Shown here piece by piece: positions 32,788 to 44,682 of a stretch of DNA of 64,000 nt. The DNA is from Pisolithus tinctorius. Taxonomy: Eukaryota; Basidiomycota; Agaricomycetes; Boletales; Pisolithaceae. The position numbers and the translations under genes are program-made. Within the stretch, counting starts at the first letter, position 1, and the number at the start of each line of letters is the position of its first letter. The stretch is taken from the NCBI GenBank assembly GCA_024663395.1, contig JANFAH010000021.1:806001-870000 (forward strand), given 5' to 3'. Below the pieces are notes generated by a model that did no database searches, was not told the DNA's origin, and saw only the letters and a program-made list of their open reading frames with translations.

Positions 32788-34627
32788 CACACCAAAGGTG
32801 TTGTGGACATGGTTACAGCTGACTCTGCCTAACTTGTCAACAAGTTGCACACAATGCCCAGGCATGCAGATGAAGACTAAAGGCCTCATGCATAGAAAGA
32901 CCGTCAGACATTAACAGTCATCCTTCACACAAGAATGAGTTGTCAGTGCTAAAGAGAAAAGAGGAAGTGAGTTAAGTGCATGTTAAAGGTTTTTAGTGCC
33001 TGTGTATGGCATTCTGGTTTTCATTGTATCTCCACCGTTTCCAAAGATATTGACTCCGTTCCCACACTCGCTTAAAGTGATCAGCCCCACGATTCTTCCT
33101 TCCAAGTTTGGAGAGGATCCTTGCACCCTGCACATTTCTGCAACACTCCATCCATCAGATGCTCATTTCGCTAAGTCCATCAATCATGGCCACCTCTTCA
33201 TTGATCATCTCACTTGTCTCATTTGCCAGAGACAGTGGCTACATATATCTGCCAGGCGTTCCCACCAGCTTCCATCCTGAAGCCCCCTGGTTCATCCTGT
33301 CATTGTCAGCCCCATCTCATCCCATGCAGCTTGGTCAGCATGTTCTCCTTGTCAGTATGACTTCCAGAAGGACATTCTTTGGTCACCTCAGGTCTGTCAC
33401 TCAGCTAGAAAGGTCTTATGTGGTCGTTTTGGTCTCCCCAGTTGATGAAGCACATGGATTGTTCCTCCCTGCTCCCTGCACCATCTTTGTTCCAGTCTCA
33501 TCCATCATTCTTCCCACATTGTGACAGCTGCAGCATAATCTACTGTTCTCCAGCCTCCCAGATCGCATTCATGACAAGTATGACATGCATCTTGCCTTCT
33601 TACTGCAAGATCCAGCAGAAGACATCCCCCCTTCTCCTCCTTCTCCATCAGAGCCCTGTCCATGAAGTTTTTGTTAACTTTGTTGAGAGGATGGAAGGGT
33701 GGGAGACACAATCGCTTATGCTCCCGTTGCCCCACAGACCCCCAATGCCCTAGCCCCCTTTGACACCTGACTCATGCCCTTCAATTCTGGAATTAATACT
33801 TCCCTATCTGGAAACACCGTCCATCTGTCATGCCATCTTTGGATCTAGAGATGTCTCCACTGAGATCTGACTTGCATCACCACCCCCTAATGTGATATTA
33901 GTGCACTTACTCAGTTTCTGACTCCATTTGACTCATTCTGTGATATTTTGACTATCCTTGACTTGTTCATTGCCAATACTTACCAATCTTCTTTGCTTGC
34001 TTACTTTTCATTTCTCACTTACTCATCATGATTACTCAGTCCTTACTCATTACTTACCAAGTGTTTGTGTCTTGTTTGTCACAAGCTGTGCTCCCCCCAC
34101 AGTATATAAACCCCCATGTACTGAGCTACCAACAAGCCATCAGAAGCAACAGTTCAGCTCAGCTCAGCATATCTCATCGTCAACAGTTGAGGCTCATTCA
34201 GAAGAGTCTATCTGTCATCATTCATATCATTGGTAGTTGAGGCTCCATCAAGGGTCTATCTACCTTCATTCATTATCTGAAGAATCATCTGTGCTTTGTC
34301 AGCACACCTGCTTAGTCATCCATCTACTCCTGCGTAACTCATCAACGACTTGTGCCAGGAGCACATCCAAAAGATCATCATGCCAGAGTACTTTCGGCTG
34401 AATACCTTCCCTCTATTCAGCATCCCCCATCCAGTCATCACTCACTCATCTACTCCTGCATAACTCGTCGACAACTTGTGCCAGGAGCCCTCTACTTGAA
34501 GTCCCCCCCACACATTCAGGTTTTTCTGCACTCCAGGTTCCACAGAGGCACACCACCACTTGCACTTTATTTGTCTTTGGTGTTGGATTTGTTTGGTTTA
34601 TACCAGCTTTCCACACTTTGACTCACA
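32783..34627 (+). mobile_element. element C, copy C2 (1.85 kb)
   Basis: It runs from TGTCACACACC to GACTCACA and aligns along its length with C1 and C3. Flanks are ACGG and CCAT, so no target duplication; the left neighbour is gag A2 and the right neighbour a family B LTR, suggesting recombination between dispersed C copies. It contains TATATAAACCCCC near 34,102 and three AACTYGTCRACRA-type dyads near 32,828, 34,335 and 34,460. Confidence 0.75.
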
Positions 34628-34630
34628 CCA

Positions 34631-35195
34631 TTCTCTGAGGGGTCATGTGACTACCTTCAGACTTCTCCCTGGCAGTGCACAGTCAGGTACTCCACAGTGC
34701 ATGGTCCAGTGCCTGGACTGTTTCCTTTTTTGGATGTTCTGTGTTACCTGTTTGTATGTCCTCCATCTACCCTTCATTCATTGTCTAGGAAGTTTTACTG
34801 GAAAATTTATGAGTCTCCATATGTCAGTTCCAATTCTGGTTACTGTACCTCCATAGTAGTATAAAAGCATGTATCATACTCTGCCATTCCTCAGTACAAA
34901 TATCAACTTAGTTCCTACTCCCTCTGTCTCTGTCTCTGTCTTCTGCCTGTTGCAGTTATCTCCAACTCTCCATCTGTACTCTCCCTCTGAAATATGGGGG
35001 CTGAGATTGTGCAAGGGGGTAGCACATGAGCTAAACCCAACACCCTCACTCCACTCCACATTTGCCTTCATGGACTTTGTTCTGGCCACCACTCCACCAG
35101 TCAGAGTTCTGTTTCTTTGTGTTGGACTTGCTTCTGAACCCTGCTCTAGACCTTATATAGCATTGGAGTTGGTCAGAGTAGGCCTGGACTTGACA
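34631..35195 (+). repeat. LTR of gypsy family B (copy B2)
   Basis: It matches the LTR at 18,011-18,580 from TTCTCTGAGGGG to GGACTTGACA. Immediately after its end the sequence jumps into mid-gag, so the leader and gag start have been deleted. Confidence 0.75.
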
Positions 35196-38155
35196 CCCAG
35201 TGATGATGGACTGGGCAACAATGATGATAACAACCCTGATGATGATGACCCTGTCAATGGTCCCAGTGATGATCAGCCAGGTGATGATGATCTGGATGAG
35301 AATGATCCAGAGGACAAACCAGACTTCCCAGATCCAGACACTGAGCCCACAATTATGGTCCTGGACAACCTCGCAGAGGCCATCAAACTGTTGGCTCACA
35401 ATGCCCACACTAGTCCTGAGTCCTCAAGCAGGACCAAGTTGCATGAGCCTGATACCTTTGATGGCACTGACCCCAAGAAGCTTCATGCTTTCTTCATCCA
35501 GTGTGAGCTTAATTTCCAAGACTGACCATGCCAAAGTCATCTTCACACAGTGTTACCTCAAGGGCATGGCTCTTGAATGGTTTGAGCCAGATTTGCTTGG
35601 ACTCAATGACCCCAATGGCTGGTGTCACACACCAAAGGTGTTGTGGACATGGTTACAGCTGACTCTGCCTAACTCATCGACAAGTTGCACACAATGCCAA
35701 TGCCATGCAGATGAAGACTAAAGGCCTCATGTGTAGAAAGGCTGAACAGGAAGCAAGTTAAGCACACATTAAAGGTTTTTAGTGCCTGTGTACAGCATTC
35801 TGGTTTTCATTGTATCTCCACCATTTCCAAAGATATCAACTCTGTTCTCACACTCGCTTAAAGTGCTCAGCCATGTGATTCTGCCTTCAAAATTTGGAGA
35901 GGATCCTCACACCCTATGCATTTCTACAGCATCCATCCATCAGATGCTCATTTCACTAAGTCCATCAATCATGGCCACCTCTTTGTCGATCATCTCACTT
36001 GTCTCATTTTCCAGAGACAGTGGCTATGTATATCTGCCAGGCATTCCCACCAGCTTCCATCCTGAAGCCCCCTGGTTCATCCTGTCATTGTCAGCCCCAT
36101 CTCATCCCATGCAGCTTGGTCAGCATGTTCTCCTTGTCAGTATGACTTCCAGAAGGATGTTCTTTGGTCACCTCAGGTCTGTCACTTGGTTGGAAAGGTC
36201 TTATGTGGTTGTTTCAGTCTCCCCAGTTGATGAAGCATATGGATTGTTCCTCCCTGCTCCCTGCACCGTCTTTATTCCAATCTCATCCATCATTCTTCCC
36301 ACATTGTGACAGCTGCAGCACAGTCTACTGTTCTCCAGCCTCCCTGATCATATTCATGATGAGTATGACATGCATCTTGCCTTCTTACTGCAAGATCCAG
36401 CAGAAGACATTCCCCCTTCTCCTCCTCCTCCATCAGAGCCCCTTCCATGAAGCTTTTGTTAACTTCGCTGAGAGGATGAAGGGTGGGAGATGCGATCGCT
36501 TATGCTCCCATTGCCCCACAGACCCCCAACACCCTAGCCCCCTTTGGTGCTTGACTCATGCCCTTCAATTCTGGAATTAATACTTCCCTATCTGGAAACA
36601 CTGTCCATCTGTCATGCCATCTTTGGATCTAGAGATGTCTCCACCAAGATCTGACTTGCATCGCCACCCCCTAATGTGATATCAGTGTGCTTACTCAGTT
36701 TCTGACTCTGTTTGACTCATTCTGTGATGTTTTGACTGTCCTTGACTTGTTTATTGCCAATACTTACCAATCTTCTTTGCTTGCTGACTTTTCATTTCTT
36801 GCTTACTCATCATGATTACCCAGTCCTTACTCATTACTTACCAAGTGTTTGTGCCTTGTTTGTCACAAGCTGTGCTCCCCCCCACAGTATATAAACCCCC
36901 ATGTACTTAGCTACCTGCAAGCAATCCACAAGTGAATCAGAAGTCACTCAGCAGTCAGTTCAGCTCAGCTCAGCATAACTCATTGTTGACAGTTGAGGCT
37001 CATTTGGAAGAGTCTATCTGTCTTCATTCATATCATTGGTAGTTGAGGCTCTATGAAGGTGTCTATCTACCTTCATTCATTATCTGAAGCTTTACCCCCA
37101 CACTTAGTCAGCAGTTGTGCTTAGTCATCCTCCCACTCCTGCATAACTTGTCATCGACTTGTGCCAGGAGCACATTTTACCAAGGTCCATCATTCCAGAA
37201 GTACTTTCAGCTGAACACCTCCACTCTGTTCAGCATCCCCTGTCCAGTCATCACTCACTTGCCTACTCCTGCATAACTCATCATCGACTTGTGCCAGGAG
37301 CACCTCCACTTGAAGTCCCCCCCACATTAGATTTTCTTCTGCACTCCAGGTTCCGCAGAGGCAAACCACCACTTGCACATTATTTGTCTTTGGTGTTGGA
37401 TTTGTTTGGTTTTCACCAGCTTTCCACACTTTGACTCACACTGGCCCCTCTGGATGGACTCCTGGAGGGAGTTCATCTTAGAGTTACAAACTACCTTTGG
37501 CCCCCATAACCCAGTCACTGATGCTGAGAGTCAGCTTGACCACTTACATATGAAAGATAGTCAGCACATCAATAAATACATAGTGGACTTTAATTGGCTT
37601 GCTTTGCAAGTCTGAGGCTATGGAGATGGTGCACTGTGCCATCACTTCTACTCTGGCCTCCCAGACCAAATCAAAGATGAGGTCTGTCAGGTTGGCAAGC
37701 CCTGGACTCTTCATGAGCTCTGCCATCTTGCCCAAGAGATAGATGCACACTATTGGGAGCACAAGGAGGAAATCCAATGGGCAGGTAAGCATCAAGGCTT
37801 GTCCACCTCTAGCAACAATAAGTCTGGAGGCTCCAGCAACAATAATCAACCGAAGACTGGTCAAGAGAAAGCCAAGACCAGCAACAATAACAACTCTGGA
37901 TCTTCCCCTAAGCCAGGCAACAATAATAGCAACTTGTCCAAGCCCAAGCCTAGCAAACTTGGCAAGGATGGAAAGCTTACCCCTGAGGAATGCAAGCATT
38001 GCATGGATGGGAACCCCTGCATGTTCTGTGGAGGGTCTGGCCATTTTGCTGATAAATGCCCCAAGAAAGCTGGACAGGCCAAAGCTCATGCTGTGGCCAC
38101 CACCAAGGCTGCACCAGCCCCAGGCTCAGGTTCTACCCCTGAGACACAAAAATAG
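35196..38155 (+). pseudogene. gypsy gag (element D), interrupted by element C3
   Basis: The first part encodes an Asp-rich region, then FDGTDPKKLHAFFIQCELNF. A short deletion removes the residues after NFQD relative to A2. The frame is cut at NDPNGW by C3 and resumes after it with PLWMDSWREFILELQTTF. A zinc knuckle, CMFCGGSGHFADKC, precedes the TAG at 38,153. The gag/pol hairpin is kept (38,161-38,169 with 38,183-38,191, partly by G-U pairs) but the slippery run has decayed to five A. Confidence 0.82.
35623..37440 (+). mobile_element. element C, copy C3 with 4-bp target duplication CTGG
   Basis: It runs TGTCACACACC to GACTCACA, flanked by CTGG at 35,619-35,622 and 37,441-37,444. Removing it and one CTGG restores the gag reading NGW-PLW, as in the A2 copy. 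This defines both ends of the family and its 4-bp target duplication. Confidence 0.85.
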
Positions 38156-38357
38156 GTAGCAGCTCCTGGGACTCCACACAATCTGGGAGCTGCATTAACT
38201 CTAGTTGTGCAAACTTGGAGGCTAGACTCAACACTATCATGGCCCCAGAACTCACCAAACTCTTCTTACTCCATGTCTTCTCTAAGCATGGAGTGCTGGC
38301 CCATATAACCTCAGACTGAGGCTTGGAGTTTGTCTCATTTCTTCTGGTCACTTGGTA
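38156..38357 (+). pseudogene. element D pol remnant, protease start fused to integrase piece
   Basis: The first codons of pol (LEARLNT) are followed directly by integrase sequence (PELTKLFLLHVFSKHGV, then a TGA-broken SD-GLEF). A large internal deletion removed RT and RNase H. The integrase stops at SLG/TWY, where the palindrome begins. Confidence 0.7.
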
Positions 38358-39119
38358 CACTTCAGGTAACCATTTTTCATAAGCATTTAGGCTGAATAGT
38401 TTCTACAAACCATCCAGCCTAATAGCCTCCCAGACCAAGGTCTGCCCAGGGACATCTGGTCATGTCCTAGGGCTATGCATATTTTTAGGCCCTGGGACAG
38501 ATGGGATTTCCCACATAGCCATCCATTCAAATGCAATTATTTGGGATGTCCCAAGACTGCCTTGGGTGGCAGGGGTCCCTACTCCTGAAACTGCAGCTTA
38601 TATTAGCATTGAAATAGCTGCAGAAATCCTAGCCCCCTTGCTCCTCTGACAGGTTTAATCCACAAAGTATCCTTCAACCTATACATCCCCTCCCATCCCA
38701 CCACACATAGTAGTACACAATAGTACTTTTCATGTACATCTTTGCAATGTTGATTCTGCTGTATTGGGACATCTCACTAGTTGCCAGGGGGATGACCCAC
38801 CTGGGCCTCCACATTTTCCATGAAAATTGCAATAATAAATTCAATCAATCTGTGTCTATACCTCAAGCAATTTGTACTGTATGAAGGAAGAAGAAGTAAA
38901 TGGCTTTTGAACACTTGTGTGACAAGCCAATATCTCAAAGTCCCCCACATAGAACATGGTGTTGGTCACCTTTGCAACACCATCTGCAGAGGGCAGAATG
39001 TCCCAGATGAGCCTCTGAGGTTGTCATGGGGCATTGTGATGGTCTGCAAAGGTAACTTAGGAGGATGTGCCATCATACCCCCCTGAGGCTGGGATGGGAC
39101 ATCCCACTGACTTTCATAA

Positions 39120-39541
39120 GGGGACTGGGGATGTCCCACAGCAGCCTCTGAGGCTACTTTGGGACATCCCACCCTCCCCTTTTCCAACCAGTGGGATGTC
39201 CCACAACAGCCTCTAAGGCTACATTGGGACATCCCACTGTTCCCTCTGGCAAGCAGAGGGATGTCCCACAACAGCCTCTAAGGCTATGTTGGGATGTCCC
39301 ACCCTCCCCTTTGGCAAGCAGTGGGATGTCCCACAACAGCCTCCAAGCCTACATTGGGACATCCCACCCTCCCCACTGCCAAACAGTGGGATGTCCCACA
39401 ACAGCCTCTAAGCCTACATTGGGACATCCCACCCTCCCCTTTGCTAACCAGTGGGATGTCCCACAACAGCCTCTAAGGCTATATTGGGACATCCCACCCT
39501 CCCCTCTGGCAAGCAGAGGGATGTCCCAAAACAGCCTCTAG
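39120..39541 (+). repeat. 65-bp tandem array 1, left arm
   Basis: About six 65-bp units each contain GTGGGATGTCCCACAACAGCC and a TTGGGACATCCCAC half of opposite orientation, so every unit is itself an inverted repeat. Mirror copy at 44,261-44,682. Confidence 0.88.
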
Positions 39542-39597
39542 GGTGTTGAAGTAGTAGTCTGCTCTAATCCTACAAGCACCATAGAGAATCCAATGCA

Positions 39598-39675
39598 AGG
39601 TAGTTCCATGGTCAGAGCAGCTGCTTGACACTGAGAGGGCCCTGGCTCAATGCTAGCTCTGGTCACATTTTCATT
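39598..39675 (+). repeat. tRNA-like module 1 (SINE-head-like), left arm
   Basis: TAGTTCCATGGTCAGAGCAG resembles a tRNA A box, and CTGG-CTCAATG-CTAG forms a T-arm. TTGACAC stands in the anticodon-loop position. The acceptor stem does not pair. It is followed by TGGTCACATTTTC, which also follows module 2. Mirror copy at 44,127-44,204, minus strand. Confidence 0.45.
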
Positions 39676-40010
39676 GGGTTAGGAGCTGCAGCTGGAACCC
39701 ATGCATGCTCAGTACAATGGGTCATGCAGCATCCTTAGTAAGTCCAGATCATGTGAGTTACATGGACACAAGGTGACTGATAGTAGGCCTCCTGGAAACA
39801 CAGCAGTAAATCCTGATCCATCACATGACACAAGGTCAAAAGGCAATCAGACCATTTGCACAACCCTAGGGGGTGTGCACTGTTTTTGCACTCCAAAAGT
39901 GGCCAGATGAAGGGACCACATTGGAGATGGTGCATTCTGTGCATTAACTTCATGGAGATTTGTTCCCACAGTGCTACTCTAAGCCCCCAAGCTACTGACA
40001 CTAGCACTCA
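39676..40010. other. spacer between tRNA-like modules in left arm
   Basis: No coding frame or repeat recognised. It is a unique sequence within the arm and is mirrored exactly at 43,792-44,126. Confidence 0.4.
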
Positions 40011-40085
40011 GACCATATGGCTCAGTGGTTGCAGCACCTGGTAAACACCTGGGAGGTCACTGGTTCAATCTTAGGACTGGTCACA
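40011..40085 (+). repeat. tRNA-Val(AAC)-like module 2 (SINE-head-like), left arm
   Basis: The 75-nt segment has tRNA length. GACCA at the 5' end pairs with TGGTC at the 3' end. TGGCTCAGTGGTTG is an A-box-like D-arm, TAAACAC is a loop with AAC at the anticodon, and CTGG-TTCAATC-TTAG is the T-arm with a B-box-like GGTTCAATC. The anticodon stem is weak, so it is a tRNA-derived relic rather than a working gene. Mirror copy at 43,717-43,791, minus strand. Confidence 0.55.
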
Positions 40086-40091
40086 TTTTCC

Positions 40092-40530
40092 TCATAAGGC
40101 TACTTTGGGACATCCCTCCCCCCCCTCTGGCAAGCAGTGGGATGTCCCAAAACAGCCTCTAAAGCTACACTGGGACATCCCTCCCCCCCATCTGGCAAGT
40201 AGTGGGATGTCCCACAACAGCCTCTAAGGCTACATTGGGACATCCCTCCCACCCTCTGGCAAGCAGTGGGATGTCCCATGACAGCCTCTAAAGCTACATT
40301 GGGACATCCCTCCCCCCCCTCTGGCAAGCAGTGGGATGTCCCACAACAGCCTCTAAGCCTACATTGGGACATCCCTCCCCCCCCTCTGGCAAGTAGTGGG
40401 ATGTCCCACAACAGCCTCTAAGGCTACATTGGGACATCCCTCCCCCCCTCTGGCAAAGCAGTGGGATGTCCCACAACAGCCTCTAAGGCTACATTGGGAC
40501 ATCCCTCCCCCCTGTCTGGCAAGATGTCCC
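40092..40530 (+). repeat. 65-bp tandem array 2, left arm
   Basis: The same unit as array 1, with a C-rich variant CATCCCTCCCCCCC between inverted halves. Mirror copy at 43,272-43,710. Confidence 0.88.
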
Positions 40531-40997
40531 ACAACACCCTCCACATAACACAAGGCCAAAATGCTATCAGACCATTTGCATGACCATAGGAGGCATGCAT
40601 GGAGAACCTCCAAGCAAGTGGGTGGAATCTCCATGCAAGTGTGGAAAATCACCAAGTGGGTTGGGAGAATCTCCAAGCAGGTATAGGCAATCTCCATCTA
40701 ACTGTGGAGAAGTGACATTTAGCATAAACAATTGTGTTTTTCCAAGTATTTTGTGTTTTTCTCACGCAAAATTCCACTTTCTGATAAGATAAGCATATGG
40801 TCATGATTGTACAATCAGGGGCTACAACTTTTATTATGACGACATCACTCCATTTACACTTCCTGGGGTGGTAATGTAGTACCAGTACTGGCTATAGTAG
40901 TTATTAGTGTTGTGTAGTGTAGGCTATGCTACACTTTGGTAGTGCGCATTTTTGACTACCATTGACTACAAAAAGTGTAGCATTGAGTGGTAGTGGT

Positions 40998-41325
40998 CAA
41001 GTCACATGACAAAGAATCACATGATGCAAGGTCATGTGCGGTGACCACATGACCTATTATGTAATGGTCACATGTCCCAATGTGGTCCAAATGCAGTGCT
41101 ACCCAGATCACATGATTGGCACTGCCCATGGTCCCATGACCCAAGATCATGTGACAGAGAATGTCACAGAGCAAGATGGTTGTTCAGTCACATGACTGGT
41201 TACTTCGGGTGATCAGAGAGGTTTATCATGTGATCTTATTAGTCACATGTAGGTGCAAACCCCATGTCACATGACATCACATGACTGACATTACCTCATG
41301 TTCAACACTGTGAACCTGGCACGTG
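40998..41325. promoter_or_regulatory. cluster of 13 CACATG/CATGTG/CACGTG sites, left arm
   Basis: Thirteen CACRTG-type sites occur in about 330 bp, mostly within RTCACATGAY. Twelve are CACATG or CATGTG and one is intact CACGTG (near 41,321). CACGTG to CACATG is a single CpG transition, so this may be a decayed cluster of G-box sites. Mirrored at 42,477-42,804. Regulatory role is inference. Confidence 0.45.
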
Positions 41326-42476
41326 ACTAAACCACCCCTGAATGCATGCTGTTCCAGATTGTGGCTGTGCTACAACATCAATCATGTTACTACTCATTCA
41401 TTCCTCGATGGAATGGTCTGTATTTCGGTAGGTGAACCAGTCTACATAGCATCTACATTATGTCCAAAAATCAACCAATCGAAATCTCTGGATTCTGGGA
41501 TATACAAGAATTGAAAAAAGCCAGAAAACATCACACCATGCATCCCTCACCGGGTGCATGCCATATTTAATACCTCAACTGGATTCCCCATGGCTACATC
41601 CACCTATTTGCAAGATTTCAGGGCAATCCATTGGGAATTGAGTGAACAGGAAGCCAATTACATATTGCAGATGCATGGGAAAACCCCAAAAAGCGCAAAT
41701 AAAATAGTGGAGATTGCCAAAACATATCAAAAACATTTCATTGCTCACTCCCCAGTGGGACTATGACTGCCAGAATTGTGGTGTGACATGGTGGGGCATG
41801 CTCCATGAGAGTGGCACCATGTGCCTTGCAGTTGCATCCCCTCAAAGTGACAGAAATGTGACATGGTCCAATGGTACACTTTGTAATGCTCATCACAAGG
41901 CTATAAATCACTACCAGACTTGGTGTTCAGATGTGCCCATTTGCATTTCTGAGGCTTTGAGATGGTGCTACTGCAAGGTACATGGTGCCACTCTCATGGA
42001 GCATGCCCCACCATGTCACACCACAATTCTGGCAGTCATAGTCCCACTGGGGAGTGAGCAATGAAATGTTTTTGATATGTTTTGGCAATCTCCACTATTT
42101 TATTTGCGCTTTTTGGGGTTTTCCCATGCATCTGCAATATGTAATTGGCTTCCTGTTCACTCAATTCCCAATGGATTGCCCTGAAATCTTGCAAATAGGT
42201 GGATGTAGCCATGGGGAATCCAGTTGAGGTATTAAATATGGCATGCACCCGGTGAGGGATGCATGGTGTGATGTTTTCTGGCTTTTTTCAATTCTTGTAT
42301 ATCCCAGAATCCAGAGATTTCGATTGGTTGATTTTTGGACATAATGTAGATGCTATGTAGACTGGTTCACCTACCGAAATACAGACCATTCCATCGAGGA
42401 ATGAATGAGTAGTAACATGATTGATGTTGTAGCACAGCCACAATCTGGAACAGCATGCATTCAGGGGTGGTTTAGT

Positions 42477-42804
42477 CACGTGCCAGGTTCACAGTGTTGA
42501 ACATGAGGTAATGTCAGTCATGTGATGTCATGTGACATGGGGTTTGCACCTACATGTGACTAATAAGATCACATGATAAACCTCTCTGATCACCCGAAGT
42601 AACCAGTCATGTGACTGAACAACCATCTTGCTCTGTGACATTCTCTGTCACATGATCTTGGGTCATGGGACCATGGGCAGTGCCAATCATGTGATCTGGG
42701 TAGCACTGCATTTGGACCACATTGGGACATGTGACCATTACATAATAGGTCATGTGGTCACCGCACATGACCTTGCATCATGTGATTCTTTGTCATGTGA
42801 CTTG
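42477..42804. promoter_or_regulatory. mirror of the CACRTG cluster, right arm
   Basis: Exact reverse complement of 40,998-41,325 by the palindrome symmetry, with the same 13 sites. Confidence 0.45.
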
Positions 42805-43271
42805 ACCACTACCACTCAATGCTACACTTTTTGTAGTCAATGGTAGTCAAAAATGCGCACTACCAAAGTGTAGCATAGCCTACACTACACAACACTAATA
42901 ACTACTATAGCCAGTACTGGTACTACATTACCACCCCAGGAAGTGTAAATGGAGTGATGTCGTCATAATAAAAGTTGTAGCCCCTGATTGTACAATCATG
43001 ACCATATGCTTATCTTATCAGAAAGTGGAATTTTGCGTGAGAAAAACACAAAATACTTGGAAAAACACAATTGTTTATGCTAAATGTCACTTCTCCACAG
43101 TTAGATGGAGATTGCCTATACCTGCTTGGAGATTCTCCCAACCCACTTGGTGATTTTCCACACTTGCATGGAGATTCCACCCACTTGCTTGGAGGTTCTC
43201 CATGCATGCCTCCTATGGTCATGCAAATGGTCTGATAGCATTTTGGCCTTGTGTTATGTGGAGGGTGTTGT

Positions 43272-43710
43272 GGGACATCTTGCCAGACAGGGGGGAGGGA
43301 TGTCCCAATGTAGCCTTAGAGGCTGTTGTGGGACATCCCACTGCTTTGCCAGAGGGGGGGAGGGATGTCCCAATGTAGCCTTAGAGGCTGTTGTGGGACA
43401 TCCCACTACTTGCCAGAGGGGGGGGAGGGATGTCCCAATGTAGGCTTAGAGGCTGTTGTGGGACATCCCACTGCTTGCCAGAGGGGGGGGAGGGATGTCC
43501 CAATGTAGCTTTAGAGGCTGTCATGGGACATCCCACTGCTTGCCAGAGGGTGGGAGGGATGTCCCAATGTAGCCTTAGAGGCTGTTGTGGGACATCCCAC
43601 TACTTGCCAGATGGGGGGGAGGGATGTCCCAGTGTAGCTTTAGAGGCTGTTTTGGGACATCCCACTGCTTGCCAGAGGGGGGGGAGGGATGTCCCAAAGT
43701 AGCCTTATGA
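43272..43710 (-). repeat. 65-bp tandem array 2, right arm
   Basis: Reverse complement of the array at 40,092-40,530. Confidence 0.88.
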
Positions 43711-43716
43711 GGAAAA

Positions 43717-43791
43717 TGTGACCAGTCCTAAGATTGAACCAGTGACCTCCCAGGTGTTTACCAGGTGCTGCAACCACTGAGCCATATGGTC
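43717..43791 (-). repeat. tRNA-Val(AAC)-like module 2, right arm
   Basis: Reverse complement of 40,011-40,085. Confidence 0.55.
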
Positions 43792-44126
43792 TGAGTGCTA
43801 GTGTCAGTAGCTTGGGGGCTTAGAGTAGCACTGTGGGAACAAATCTCCATGAAGTTAATGCACAGAATGCACCATCTCCAATGTGGTCCCTTCATCTGGC
43901 CACTTTTGGAGTGCAAAAACAGTGCACACCCCCTAGGGTTGTGCAAATGGTCTGATTGCCTTTTGACCTTGTGTCATGTGATGGATCAGGATTTACTGCT
44001 GTGTTTCCAGGAGGCCTACTATCAGTCACCTTGTGTCCATGTAACTCACATGATCTGGACTTACTAAGGATGCTGCATGACCCATTGTACTGAGCATGCA
44101 TGGGTTCCAGCTGCAGCTCCTAACCC

Positions 44127-44204
44127 AATGAAAATGTGACCAGAGCTAGCATTGAGCCAGGGCCCTCTCAGTGTCAAGCAGCTGCTCTGACCATGGAACT
44201 ACCT
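44127..44204 (-). repeat. tRNA-like module 1, right arm
   Basis: Reverse complement of 39,598-39,675. Confidence 0.45.
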
Positions 44205-44260
44205 TGCATTGGATTCTCTATGGTGCTTGTAGGATTAGAGCAGACTACTACTTCAACACC

Positions 44261-44682
44261 CTAGAGGCTGTTTTGGGACATCCCTCTGCTTGCCAGAGGG
44301 GAGGGTGGGATGTCCCAATATAGCCTTAGAGGCTGTTGTGGGACATCCCACTGGTTAGCAAAGGGGAGGGTGGGATGTCCCAATGTAGGCTTAGAGGCTG
44401 TTGTGGGACATCCCACTGTTTGGCAGTGGGGAGGGTGGGATGTCCCAATGTAGGCTTGGAGGCTGTTGTGGGACATCCCACTGCTTGCCAAAGGGGAGGG
44501 TGGGACATCCCAACATAGCCTTAGAGGCTGTTGTGGGACATCCCTCTGCTTGCCAGAGGGAACAGTGGGATGTCCCAATGTAGCCTTAGAGGCTGTTGTG
44601 GGACATCCCACTGGTTGGAAAAGGGGAGGGTGGGATGTCCCAAAGTAGCCTCAGAGGCTGCTGTGGGACATCCCCAGTCCCC
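44261..44682 (-). repeat. 65-bp tandem array 1, right arm
   Basis: Reverse complement of the array at 39,120-39,541. Confidence 0.88.

Noticed and set aside
39191..39541. Open frames in the palindrome arms (for example 116 codons) as genes
   Set aside because: They translate the 65-bp satellite and appear identically in the mirror arm; no domain or codon signal.
40011..40085. Functional tRNA-Val gene
   Set aside because: The anticodon stem and D-stem are poorly paired and the B box deviates, so a relic or SINE head is more likely.
39120..44682. Repeat arrays resembling CRISPR
   Set aside because: Units are 65 bp with no unique spacers, each unit is internally inverted, and the DNA is eukaryotic.
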